From the NCBI GenBank assembly GCA_041659585.1, contig JBAZXY010000031.1, positions 1-12,821 of the forward strand: a stretch of 12,821 nucleotides of DNA. The letters run 5' to 3'. Within the stretch, counting starts at the first letter, position 1, and each line of letters opens with the position of its first letter. Positions 6,115 through 12,821 of the stretch are shown piece by piece. The position numbers were made by a program, and so were the translations under genes. This DNA comes from UBA8518 sp041659585. Lineage in GTDB: Bacteria > Patescibacteriota > Minisyncoccia > Moranbacterales > UBA2206. The notes below the pieces were generated by a model. The model ran no database searches and had not been told where the DNA came from. It saw only the letters and a list, made by a program, of their open reading frames with translations.

Positions 6115-7353
6115 TTATACTAATAGCCATTTCCAAACCGGAATTATTCTAATGACACCAGTCTTGTTTTTTATATTTTCCTCCTGATCCATCGTAATCA
6201 CAAAACCTTCTTTCAAATCATATTTCTGCATTGCCTCTGTGAGTCCTGCCAATTCTCTTTCTCGATTTTCTTTATTCAATTCAGTCGTCACTTGAATTGC
6301 CATTGTTATTATTCTACCTTTTTTAAGCAGAAAATCGACTTCTTTTTTACCAAAATCATAATAAACTTCTTCATCTCTTCTTTTCAGTTCCAAAAAAACA
6401 TTATTTTCCAAAACCCTTCCGCGATTTTCCGAAAAAGAAAAAGCAACATGACTGATAAGCCCCGTATCTATAGAATATACCTTCTTATCATTAACTATTT
6501 GTTTTTTCAGGGAATAATCGAATTTGCTGATTGTAAAATTAAGATAGGCACTTTCTAATAGTTCAACATATTTTTTCACGGTAGTCACGCTTTTGAAATT
6601 AAGAATTTTTTTAAGATTGTTATAACTAATCTTTGTTCCAGAGTTTGAGAGCAAAAAAAGCGCCAGTTCTCGAAAGCTTTTTCCGTCCTTAATTTTAAAT
6701 CTAACAATCAGATCTTTGATTAGGATATCCTGATAGAGTTGCTTTAATTCTTCTTCGCTTTGACTTAAAACTACCTCGGGAAATCCACCATAATCAAAAT
6801 ACTTTTTCAAGTAATTGACTAGCTTTGCTTTTTCATTGGTTGTATAAACTTTTTTTGGCAAAAAACCATTAAACACCAAATATTCTCCGAAGCTAAATGG
6901 AAAAAGTTCAATTTTCAAATATCTGCCCGTGAGCGAAGTTGCCAATTCAGAACTAAGTAGTTTTGCATTACTTCCAGTAACGAATATTTTATACCCTTCT
7001 TCAAACAATCTTCTAACAAATTTTTCCCAACCGAAAATGTTTTGAATTTCATCAAAGAAAATTGTTTTTTGTTCACCATACATGGAAAGAAAAAGCTCGT
7101 AAAGAACATTGAAATCTGCAGCAGAAAAATCGAGCAATCTCTCGTCTTCAAAATTGAAATAATAATAATTTTCATATCTGGCAGCCAATTCCTTCAATAA
7201 CGTGGACTTTCCGCTTCTTCTAACTCCGCTAATGACAGTTATTTTCTTATTCCTAATCAAATCCTCAGGAAATTTTCTCAAAACAACTTTTTTTTGCTTC
7301 TCAAAAGAACCTCTTTGATCCAGAATTATTTGTTGCAATATATTTTTATCCAT
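6115..7353 (-). CDS. AAA/DUF4143 family ATP-binding protein
   Basis: A 412-residue protein with the AAA_14 plus DUF4143 architecture. Walker A GVRRSGKST is at 43-51, Walker B KTIFFDEIQ at 96-104, sensor VTGSNA at 125-130, and the family landmark FPFSFGEY at 151-158. After a helical middle part, the C-terminal PD-(D/E)XK-like region has LENNVFLEL (about 315-323), EVDFLL (338-343) and AIQV (352-355). Gln replaces the usual acidic residue of the last motif, so nuclease activity is doubtful. The family is common in bacteria and archaea, often mobile or defence-associated, and its role is unsettled. The ATG at 7353 has no SD. A strong promoter at 7391-7418 gives a leader of about 31 nt. Low GC, and a position between the two polA 3' ends, suggest it was acquired. 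Confidence 0.85.
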   Translation of the reverse strand: MDKNILQQIILDQRGSFEKQKKVVLRKFPEDLIRNKKITVISGVRRSGKSTLLKELAARYENYYYFNFEDERLLDFSAADFNVLYELFLSMYGEQKTIFFDEIQNIFGWEKFVRRLFEEGYKIFVTGSNAKLLSSELATSLTGRYLKIELFPFSFGEYLVFNGFLPKKVYTTNEKAKLVNYLKKYFDYGGFPEVVLSQSEEELKQLYQDILIKDLIVRFKIKDGKSFRELALFLLSNSGTKISYNNLKKILNFKSVTTVKKYVELLESAYLNFTISKFDYSLKKQIVNDKKVYSIDTGLISHVAFSFSENRGRVLENNVFLELKRRDEEVYYDFGKKEVDFLLKKGRIITMAIQVTTELNKENRERELAGLTEAMQKYDLKEGFVITMDQEENIKNKTGVIRIIPVWKWLLV

Positions 7354-7377
7354 TTGTACTGTATATTATTAGTTAAA

Positions 7378-7400
7378 AGTATACACTACCATTGTATACT
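7378..7400. promoter_or_regulatory. inverted repeat over the ATPase promoter, likely operator
   Basis: AGTATAC (7378-7384) and GTATACT (7394-7400) are perfect inverted arms 9 bp apart, and each contains a GTATAC palindrome. They cover the -10 box (7391-7396) and the expected transcript start near 7384, an ideal place for a repressor to block transcription. The binding protein is unknown; the ATPase itself has no obvious DNA-binding domain. Confidence 0.4.
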
Positions 7401-7418
7401 AATAAAAAATTCTGTCAA
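7391..7418 (-). promoter_or_regulatory. promoter of the ATPase gene
   Basis: On the minus strand a perfect -35 TTGACA (7418-7413) and TACAAT (7396-7391, five of six) are 16 bp apart. The -35 ends only 3 bp after the polA stop codon, so the ATPase has its own promoter just downstream of polA on the same strand. Confidence 0.6.
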
Positions 7419-7420
7419 TT

Positions 7421-10126
7421 CTAAACCTCCCCCCAATTATCCCCCACTTTCACGTCCACCACCAAAGGGACTTTGAGCGGATAGACTTGCTCCATGGCGG
7501 TTTTGATTTTTTGGGCGAATTCGTCCGCCAAGTCTTCTTTCACTTCAAAAATCAGTTCGTCATGGATCTGCAGAATCATTCTGGCGCTGCCTGCGTAGCT
7601 CGCTACGAGCTTTTCCGCCTCCAGCATGGCTAACTTCACAATATCCGCCGAAAGGCCTTGGATGGGCATATTAATGGCCATGCGCTCAGCGGCGTTCGCT
7701 ACTTGAAAATTCGGTGAGTTAATTTCGGCAATCTGCCTTCGGCGACCGATTTCGGTTTCCACATAGAGATTTTTCTTGGCTGCTTCTTTGGTTTTTTGCA
7801 TATAATTGGCCACCCCGGAAAACTTTTTCATATATTCGTCAATGAAAACTTTGGCCTCTTCCCGATCAATCCCGGCCGAAGCGGAAAAACCAAAGACACT
7901 CATCCCATAGATGATGCCGAAATTAAGCGCTTTCGCTTTGCTGCGCAATTTTTCACTCACTTGTGAAATAGGCATTTTGTTGACCAAGGAGGCTGTCGCC
8001 CGATGAATATCTTCTTTTTGAATGAAAGCCTCCATCATATTTTTGTCTTCGCTCATATGCGCCACCACCCGCAAATCGATTTGCGAATAGTCCGCGGCCA
8101 CCAAACGATAACCTTCACTGGCTTCAAATGCCACCCGCAATAGTTGTCCCAAGTCGGTGCGGATGGGAATGTTTTGCAAATTCGGCTCCGAAGAAGACAA
8201 ACGTCCCGTGGCCGTCACTGCCTGATTGAAAGTGGTGTGGATGCGCGATGCTTTGTCGACCATGGTCGGCAACGTATCCAGATACGTGGTTTTCAACTTG
8301 AAAATTTCCCGGTATTCTTCAATCTTTTCCGCAATTTTGTATTCTCCTTTCAACTTGATCAGTTCGGCAGAAGCCGTGGAATAGCCGGTTTTCAACTTCT
8401 TAATATTAAATGTCGGGATATGCAATTTTTCAAACAAAATTTCCCCCACCTGCTTGGGCGAATTGATATTAAACTGCTCTCCTGCCAGCTCATAGATGCT
8501 TTTTTCCAAATTGGCAATCCGCGCCGCAATCTTTTCAGAGATGCCGGCAAAAATAATGGTATTGAGTTTCACGCCCGCCAATTCCATCTCTGCCAAAGTT
8601 TTCACCAAAGGCATTTCCAGAGTGTGAAAAACATGGGCTAAATTGCGATCTTGAAAACTAGGATTCAATTTCTTTTTTTGCTCCTCGACAATCTCCTGCA
8701 TTTTTTCCGCATGGATGGCCTGCAATTTGAAAACATAATCCGCTTTTTGGCACATAGCTTGCATCACCTCGTCCGCGGATTCAATAGCCAGGCCCAACTG
8801 TCCTTTTTTGGCCGTGCCTGCCATTTCCTCACCCAATTCTTCCAACACAATGTTGGCCAGATCGGTTTTCCCTCCTGGATTCAACATATACGCCGACAAC
8901 ATCACATCCCAATGCATATTCTTCAGCTCAATCTGATGTTGCTGCAAAATCTCGAAGTCCAATTTCAAATCATAGCCGATTTTTCGAATGGCCTCATTTT
9001 CCAGCACCGTTTTTAGTTGAGCCAAGTTTTCGGCGTCATATTCCACGTACCCTGCCCGTCCGGTTTTGTGGGCAATGGCGATGCCTTGCAAGCGACTCTC
9101 AAAATATTTCCCTTCCGTTTTTTTCAGCACTACTGCAATTTCTTTCGCCGCATTCAAGACCGCTATAAATTCAGCTAACTTTTCTTTAGTAATGAGTTCG
9201 AATTTGAAGTCCTTCACCCCTTCCGAAACTTGTTCACCCACAGTATCGACGCCTTGGCCGGGAATGCGTTTGATCATGCTGAAAAAATTCAGTTCCTGAA
9301 ACAGCGCCACGATTTTCTGGCGATCAAATTCGTGCGTCACGGCTTCCGCCAAATTCAATTCCATCGGCACGTCGGTCACAATCGTCGCCAAGTACTTGCT
9401 CATGATGGCTTGCATTTTGTCCCGCTCCAACTTGTCTTTCAAGGCGCCTTTCAACTCTTCCAAATGTTCATAAATTCCTTCGATAGTGCCATATTTTTTC
9501 ACCAAGGTGATAGCGGTTTTCTCTCCCACCCCTTTCACGCCGGGAATATTATCCGACGGATCGCCTTTCAAACCTTTCATATCCACCACTTGATTAGGTT
9601 CAATTTCATAGCGCTCGCGCACTTTGGCGACGTCATAGATCACCACGTCACTCATCCCGCGCCGCAACGCATAGACCGTGGTTTTTTCCGTCACTAGTTG
9701 CAAGGTGTCCAAATCGCCCGTCACAATAACCGTTTCCAAACCCTCTTTGGCATCGGCCTGCTTGGCCAGCGTGCCGATCACGTCGTCCGCCTCAAACCCG
9801 GCAATTTCATAAATCGGAATATTAAACGCCCGCGTCACCTCTTTCACCCGCTCAATCTGGGCATACAAATCATCCGGCGCTTTCACCCGCGTCCCTTTGT
9901 AGTCCGCAAATTCCTCGTGGCGGAAAGTCGGTCCGGCCAAATCGAAAGAAGCCAGGATATAGTCCGGTTTGAGATCATCAATCACTTTCAAAAGCATGCT
10001 GGAAAAACCATACACGGCGTTCACCAACTCCCCTTTCTTGGTCGTCAAAGGCGGCAAAGCATGGTAGGCCCGGTGGATAATGGCGTTGCCGTCAATTAAA
10101 ACTAATTTTTTGTTGTTTTTATTCAT
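7421..10126 (-). CDS. polA: DNA polymerase I
   Basis: A 901-residue Pol I, which fills gaps and removes RNA primers. The N-terminal 5' nuclease (about 1-290) is complete, with LVLIDGNAIIHRAYHALPP, FEADDVIGTLA, TGDLDTLQLV and GLKGDPSDNIPGVKGVGEKTA. The 3'-5' exonuclease domain (about 300-490) has lost ExoI (IAVVLKKTEG where the family has DxE) and the ExoIII Asp (KADY), so proofreading should be dead; the ExoII region GYDLKLDFEIL remains. The polymerase domain has motif A DYSQIDLR (679-686), motif B RSKAKALNFGIIYG (728-741) and motif C HDE (855-857). In motif A the nearly invariant Glu (steric gate, E. coli Glu710) is Asp684. The ATG at 10126 is chosen because the protein family starts there (MNKNNKKLVLIDGNA) and a -10 box ends 6 nt upstream, implying a leaderless mRNA. 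It lies 43 bases after the TrmB-like gene. GC is higher than in most neighbours. Confidence 0.97.
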   Translation of the reverse strand: MNKNNKKLVLIDGNAIIHRAYHALPPLTTKKGELVNAVYGFSSMLLKVIDDLKPDYILASFDLAGPTFRHEEFADYKGTRVKAPDDLYAQIERVKEVTRAFNIPIYEIAGFEADDVIGTLAKQADAKEGLETVIVTGDLDTLQLVTEKTTVYALRRGMSDVVIYDVAKVRERYEIEPNQVVDMKGLKGDPSDNIPGVKGVGEKTAITLVKKYGTIEGIYEHLEELKGALKDKLERDKMQAIMSKYLATIVTDVPMELNLAEAVTHEFDRQKIVALFQELNFFSMIKRIPGQGVDTVGEQVSEGVKDFKFELITKEKLAEFIAVLNAAKEIAVVLKKTEGKYFESRLQGIAIAHKTGRAGYVEYDAENLAQLKTVLENEAIRKIGYDLKLDFEILQQHQIELKNMHWDVMLSAYMLNPGGKTDLANIVLEELGEEMAGTAKKGQLGLAIESADEVMQAMCQKADYVFKLQAIHAEKMQEIVEEQKKKLNPSFQDRNLAHVFHTLEMPLVKTLAEMELAGVKLNTIIFAGISEKIAARIANLEKSIYELAGEQFNINSPKQVGEILFEKLHIPTFNIKKLKTGYSTASAELIKLKGEYKIAEKIEEYREIFKLKTTYLDTLPTMVDKASRIHTTFNQAVTATGRLSSSEPNLQNIPIRTDLGQLLRVAFEASEGYRLVAADYSQIDLRVVAHMSEDKNMMEAFIQKEDIHRATASLVNKMPISQVSEKLRSKAKALNFGIIYGMSVFGFSASAGIDREEAKVFIDEYMKKFSGVANYMQKTKEAAKKNLYVETEIGRRRQIAEINSPNFQVANAAERMAINMPIQGLSADIVKLAMLEAEKLVASYAGSARMILQIHDELIFEVKEDLADEFAQKIKTAMEQVYPLKVPLVVDVKVGDNWGEV

Positions 10127-10132
10127 ATATTC

Positions 10133-10161
10133 AGTATATCGAGAAGATTTAGATATTACAA
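10133..10161 (-). promoter_or_regulatory. promoter of polA (leaderless)
   Basis: On the minus strand TTGTAA (10161-10156) and TATACT (10138-10133, five of six) are 17 bp apart. Only six bases separate the -10 from the ATG at 10126, so the transcript should start at or within a base or two of the start codon. No SD precedes the ATG. Confidence 0.5.
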
Positions 10162-10169
10162 ATAGATTT

Positions 10170-10922
10170 CTATTTTGCATTCTTCCAAATAAATTTAATG
10201 AAATTCCTCTGCATATCGGCAATATCCTTATCTTCAATAACTACCGCCACTAAAGAACTAAAGGAGATGAGAGCCAGTCTGTCTTTCGTCACTAAAAGAT
10301 CGGTTGCAAATTTTAATTCTTCCGGCAGCACTTTGCTCTTCACGAAAGAATCATATTTTTTCATTTTCAAGCGTTTGAAAGCAGTATCGGACTTTTCAAC
10401 CAAATTATGAAGCTTCACGCCTCTTTCCTCAAGTCTCACGAGAAGTTTGTCATTCTGCTCGAAGGAAAAAAGTGTGAAAAAGGCCTTCGGCGAAAAAATA
10501 GAATAGATGTCTTGCCAAGTATCTGTCATTTTTCCATATACTTCCCAAATACCGCTTTTTCCTTCATAGATACTGACCTGCGGCTTATTAAACGATCTGG
10601 CATAGATATTTTCCAGTTCTGGAATTATTTTCTCAATACTTTGCCTTTTTAAATCTATATCTCTTTTTTTCTTCTCCATAAATGACAGAATTTTTTTGGG
10701 ATTTTCCGGAGCATAGAAAATCCTTTTTTTGACTGCGGTCTGATAAAGCAATCCTTCTTTCAAAAGAACCTCTAAATGCTGATAGACGGAAGTTCTTTTT
10801 ATGCCTGATTTTTTTGAAATATCGGTGATTGTTCCCCTTCCCATGCCTAAAATAGCAAGGTAAATTTCTGTCTCCTTGTCCTTAAGACCGAGCTTGCTAA
10901 GATTGTCATTAATCATCTTCAT
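10170..10922 (-). CDS. TrmB-like transcriptional regulator
   Basis: A 250-residue protein starting at ATG 10922 (MKMINDNL); an ATG two codons later is also possible. The N-terminal winged HTH lies at about 6-70 (LGLKDKETEIYLAILGMGRG, recognition helix IKRTSVYQHLEVLLKEGLL). A basic coiled linker is at about 78-106 (FMEKKKRDIDLKRQSIEKII). The C-terminal sensor-like domain has VSIYEGKSGIWEVYGKM and ends in DMQRNFIKFIWKNAK, the same closing pattern as the homologue at 4971. The frame is open for 12 more codons upstream to a TTG, but that TTG is the -35 box of a strong promoter whose -10 ends 7 nt before the ATG, so the ATG start is preferred. It is upstream of polA on the same strand; polA has its own promoter. 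The target genes and ligand are unknown. Confidence 0.85.
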   Translation of the reverse strand: MKMINDNLSKLGLKDKETEIYLAILGMGRGTITDISKKSGIKRTSVYQHLEVLLKEGLLYQTAVKKRIFYAPENPKKILSFMEKKKRDIDLKRQSIEKIIPELENIYARSFNKPQVSIYEGKSGIWEVYGKMTDTWQDIYSIFSPKAFFTLFSFEQNDKLLVRLEERGVKLHNLVEKSDTAFKRLKMKKYDSFVKSKVLPEELKFATDLLVTKDRLALISFSSLVAVVIEDKDIADMQRNFIKFIWKNAK

Positions 10923-10929
10923 CGTTTCA

Positions 10930-10958
10930 ATCTTATTCAAATATTCGAAATATGTCAA
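10930..10958 (-). promoter_or_regulatory. promoter of the TrmB-like gene (leaderless)
   Basis: On the minus strand a perfect TTGACA (10958-10953), a 17-bp spacer and TAAGAT (10935-10930, four of six) are followed after 7 nt by the ATG at 10922. The predicted transcript start is the start codon itself or the base before it. The spacer contains TTCGAA, a possible half of an operator. Confidence 0.55.
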
Positions 10959-11125
10959 TATTTTTAGTCACATTTTATAATATACTTTATCAAAAATACC
11001 TTATACAAAGGAATAATTCATAAAATATCTTGAAATATTTGACCCAAGATATAATCATGTTAAGGTTCTCTTGTTATTTAACAATCTGCATTCGATCAAA
11101 AAACAACACACTAACGGAGGTCTTT

Positions 11126-11842
11126 ATGGAATCAGCAATAGACATCGCAATGTTAAAAACCGTATGGGGAATCATCATTTTTTTGTGCCTTTACATTATC
11201 TTGCTCTTTGTACTAATGGAGATATCGCTCGGAAAAACAAAAGAAAAAAATGGGAAACTCCAAGTAAATAAGAATGGCTTCATCTTAAGATCTATTTATG
11301 GCCTTAACTGTGAGTCTGAACATGAACACAAGACATATCCCAAAAACTTATGCGAGTTTTTTTGGGGACTTTTTTTCTCCTTATTATTTTGGGGAATTCT
11401 GAAGATTTTAATGTTGATTTATTTCATCACTATTAAGCCGATTGAAAAATTAGTGTTTTACCTAGGATGTATATTATTAGGAAGGATCCCCTTGAGAAAG
11501 GACGAGAAAGGACTCCGATTCAAGCCATATCAGCGCTATGGCAAAAACAACGAAAAGAAGTTCATCGCTGGTTGGAAATTTTGCGCTCCGATGCTCGCAC
11601 TCTATGTCTATTATTATCATGGATCATCCGTCATCAATTGTGTATCATCACCACTAGTCACCACTATAGCCTGTGTAATAGGAATGTTAGTAGCGCTGGT
11701 TGCGATAGTTGTTACTTTTGTAATGTTTGCGAATTGGCTTACTGGCAAAACAAGCTTCCTGTTAAAAATGACAGCGTTAAGAGCATTTCTCAAATCAAAG
11801 AAAGAGAAGGTATGCCCACTGATTGATATTGTTGAAGAATAG
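11126..11842 (+). CDS. hypothetical polytopic membrane protein
   Basis: A 238-residue protein with hydrophobic segments at about 13-34, 78-102 and 178-205, plus a weaker one at about 150-166, giving three or four membrane helices. Between the first two is a 43-residue loop with His/Cys/Glu (NCESEHEHKTYP). Between the second and third is a basic stretch (RIPLRKDEKGLRFKPYQRYG). The C-terminus is Lys-rich. The start is set by GGAGG at 11116-11120, 5 nt before the ATG; the same frame is open upstream but without an SD. A TATAAT at 11050-11055 could be its -10, though the -35 is poor. A clear terminator follows at 11862, so it is a single-gene unit. I do not recognise the family. Confidence 0.75.
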   Translation: MESAIDIAMLKTVWGIIIFLCLYIILLFVLMEISLGKTKEKNGKLQVNKNGFILRSIYGLNCESEHEHKTYPKNLCEFFWGLFFSLLFWGILKILMLIYFITIKPIEKLVFYLGCILLGRIPLRKDEKGLRFKPYQRYGKNNEKKFIAGWKFCAPMLALYVYYYHGSSVINCVSSPLVTTIACVIGMLVALVAIVVTFVMFANWLTGKTSFLLKMTALRAFLKSKKEKVCPLIDIVEE

Positions 11843-11861
11843 CAACATTTCCCACAAATTC

Positions 11862-11906
11862 AAAAAGCCAGCAACCCATCGCGGTTCCTGGCTTTTTTCT
11901 TTTTTT
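11862..11906 (+). terminator. rho-independent terminator
   Basis: AAAAAGCCAG (11862-11871) pairs with CTGGCTTTTT (11888-11897). After one C/C mismatch the stem continues with AACC (11873-11876) and GGTT (11883-11886) around a 6-base loop. A long T-rich tract follows (11893-11906). It ends transcription of the membrane protein gene and, with the A-run on the left, could also work in reverse. Confidence 0.9.
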
Positions 11907-11951
11907 AATTTTTCTTTTCTCTTATTTTTAGGCACTTTTACCATTTTGCAT

Positions 11952-11971
11952 GCCTAAATAATGGCCTAAAT
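11952..11971. repeat. GCCTAAAT direct repeats
   Basis: GCCTAAAT occurs at 11952-11959 and 11964-11971. Just after, GGTATAT occurs at 11974-11980 and 11994-12000, a spacing of 20 bp or about two helical turns. Together they make the region upstream of the zeta-like gene look like a regulator binding site. Short repeats in AT-rich DNA can also be chance. Confidence 0.3.
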
Positions 11972-12001
11972 TTGGTATATTTGTTATGCTTACGGTATAT
12001 A
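11972..12001 (+). promoter_or_regulatory. possible promoter of the zeta-like gene
   Basis: TTGGTA (11972-11977) and TATATA (11996-12001) are 18 bp apart, a moderate match to sigma70 promoters. It lies between the upstream terminator and the gene at 12056. Confidence 0.35.
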
Positions 12002-12055
12002 CATAATAATAAAAAAAGGAATTTGGAAAAAATCAAAAGAATTTTGGGGTTTGAT

Positions 12056-12760
12056 ATGACAAGCGAGGATTCAATGGCTTTTGTAAAAAAAGGCGTAAAT
12101 AAGAAAATGATATGGAAAAAATTCTCAAACGCATGTCCCAATGCAAAAAATGCAACCCCATTTACTTATTTTATGGCAGGCGCTCCTGGATCAGGTAAAA
12201 CGGAAATGATTAAAAATTACTTAGCCGAGATATTTGTTGATTGTATGGTAGCTGATGCAGATGAGATTAGAAAGTTATTGCCTTATTACAATGGAAATAA
12301 TGCACACAAGGTTCAACGAGCAGCTTCAAAGGGTGTTGATATTTTGTACGACGGGGCTTTAAAAAATAAATGTAATATACTTGTTGATGGAACATTTTCA
12401 TTGCCTTATGAAAAATGCAGGGAAAATGTCGCAAGAAGCCTAAAGAAAGGAAGGGGGGTTGCTATCTTTTATCTTTATACCCACCCCAGAGTCGCCTGGA
12501 CTTATGCAAAAAAACGAGAATATACAGATGGAAGAAAAACAAAAGCGAATTTCTTCTTGAAGGCTTTTTATAAATCAAGGGAAAATGTAGATAGAATAAA
12601 AAAAGAATTTGGCAAAGATGTTTATGTTGTGGGAATAAAGAGCAATTATGGTTACCTCAAGGGGATAGGAGAAATAAAGGTTAATATAAATAATGTGTTA
12701 CACGGAAATGATAATGTCTGGTTAGCGGGAAGTAGAAATGTCCGCTTTAAAGAGTTATGA
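12056..12760 (+). CDS. zeta-toxin-family P-loop kinase
   Basis: A 234-residue protein (ATG start). Walker A is in FMAGAPGSGKTE (39-50), then VADADEIRKLLPYYNG (65-80, the DADE substrate/metal motif), NILVDGTFS (107-115), IFYLYTHPRVAW (137-148) and the Arg-rich KKREYTDGRK (152-161) that would contact phosphate. This order matches zeta toxins, kinases that phosphorylate UDP-GlcNAc and block wall synthesis. In phylum-level relatives they may have housekeeping or nucleotide-kinase roles. The frame is open upstream to non-ATG codons (e.g. TTG at 12023), but the ATG gives the family-like N-terminus SEDSMAFVKKGVNKK; the SD is weak. No epsilon-type antitoxin gene is visible: the 213 bases upstream hold only a terminator, repeats and a possible promoter. 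The stop codon is inside a hairpin. Confidence 0.75.
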   Translation: MTSEDSMAFVKKGVNKKMIWKKFSNACPNAKNATPFTYFMAGAPGSGKTEMIKNYLAEIFVDCMVADADEIRKLLPYYNGNNAHKVQRAASKGVDILYDGALKNKCNILVDGTFSLPYEKCRENVARSLKKGRGVAIFYLYTHPRVAWTYAKKREYTDGRKTKANFFLKAFYKSRENVDRIKKEFGKDVYVVGIKSNYGYLKGIGEIKVNINNVLHGNDNVWLAGSRNVRFKEL

Positions 12761-12787
12761 TATTAGGTTAACCCCTAATACTAACTC
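12752..12787. repeat. two-part inverted repeat at the zeta-like gene end
   Basis: GAGTTA (12752-12757) pairs with TAACTC (12782-12787), and TATTAGG (12761-12767) pairs with CCTAATA (12774-12780), with TGA on one side and a C on the other as an internal loop. The 13 paired positions span the stop codon. No T-run follows, so it is not a standard terminator. It could be the terminal repeat of an element starting here. Confidence 0.45.
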
Positions 12788-12788
12788 A

Positions 12789-12821
12789 ATGGACAACCAC
12801 ATTATCATGAGTCAAAAAGAA
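12789..12821 (+). CDS. start of an unidentified gene, possibly a transposase
   Basis: An ATG at 12789 opens a frame (MDNHIIMSQKE) to the window edge; a second in-frame ATG is at 12807. MSQKE resembles the usual start of IS1202/ISNCY-type transposases (MSQKELxRLxVI...) from memory, and the hairpin just before would fit an insertion-sequence end. Eleven codons are far too few to be sure. No SD is visible. Confidence 0.25.
   Translation, partial: MDNHIIMSQKE

Noticed and set aside
8144..9697. Long plus-strand frames (8144-8641, 8651-9016, 9230-9697) opposite polA
   Set aside because: They are antisense to a complete, strongly conserved polA and their His/Phe/Gln-rich translations resemble no family.
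10127..10237. Longer polA N-terminus starting at 10237
   Set aside because: The extra 37 residues lie in the end of the neighbouring gene and over the polA promoter, and the family starts at the MNKNNKKLVLIDGN segment.
10923..10958. TTG start at 10958 for the TrmB-like gene
   Set aside because: The TTG is the -35 hexamer of a well-spaced promoter whose transcript begins at the downstream ATG, so those 12 codons are not transcribed.
11938..12141. Minus-strand 67-codon frame over the zeta gene start
   Set aside because: It overlaps the kinase gene and its upstream region, has no SD and a Phe-rich low-complexity translation.

Overview
The window looks like a low-GC Candidate Phyla Radiation (Patescibacteria/Parcubacteria-like) chromosome fragment. 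The reasons are several TrmB-type regulators close together, a membrane-anchored MurF-like ligase beside an alpha/beta hydrolase and a D-Ala-D-Ala ligase, a Pol I with a degenerate proofreading domain, small lineage-specific membrane genes, and a mixture of Shine-Dalgarno and leaderless starts. TGA is used as a stop (hydrolase, zeta-like kinase), so the code is not the recoded Gracilibacteria/Absconditabacteria one. The phylum assignment is inferred from gene content only.

Layout. 1-197 is the 3' end of a TrmB-like regulator. 284-3608 is a tight, AT-rich + strand cell-wall operon: alpha/beta hydrolase, then MurF-like Mur ligase with two membrane helices, then D-Ala-D-Ala ligase. It is followed at once by a GC-richer (about 50%) fragment of a second, different ddl gene (3611-3766). 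3846-4704 (minus) is a compact operon of three small unknown genes, each with a strong SD. 4971-5723 is a TrmB-like regulator whose SD lies in a perfect 10-bp inverted repeat. 5727-5816 is a second copy of the last ~29 codons of polA, differing from the intact gene almost only at synonymous third positions. 5889-6094 (minus) is a candidate structured RNA closed by a 26-bp helix. 6115-7353 (minus) is an AAA/DUF4143 ATPase. 7421-10126 (minus) is polA, and 10170-10922 (minus) is another TrmB-like regulator. Both appear leaderless. 11126-11842 is a polytopic membrane protein with a good terminator. 12056-12760 is a zeta-toxin-like P-loop kinase, ending in a hairpin just before what may be the start of another gene, possibly a transposase.

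Main reading. Two intact genes (ddl and polA) are each followed downstream by a second copy of a 3' end. In both cases the remnant looks like part of a once functional allele, not in-place decay. This points to two gene-replacement or integration events, one bringing in the hydrolase-murF-ddl block and one bringing in (or marked by) the ATPase plus structured RNA. The least explained element is the 206-nt structure at 5889-6094. All four non-Watson-Crick positions in its closing helix are G-U wobbles on one strand only, which suggests an RNA made from the minus strand.
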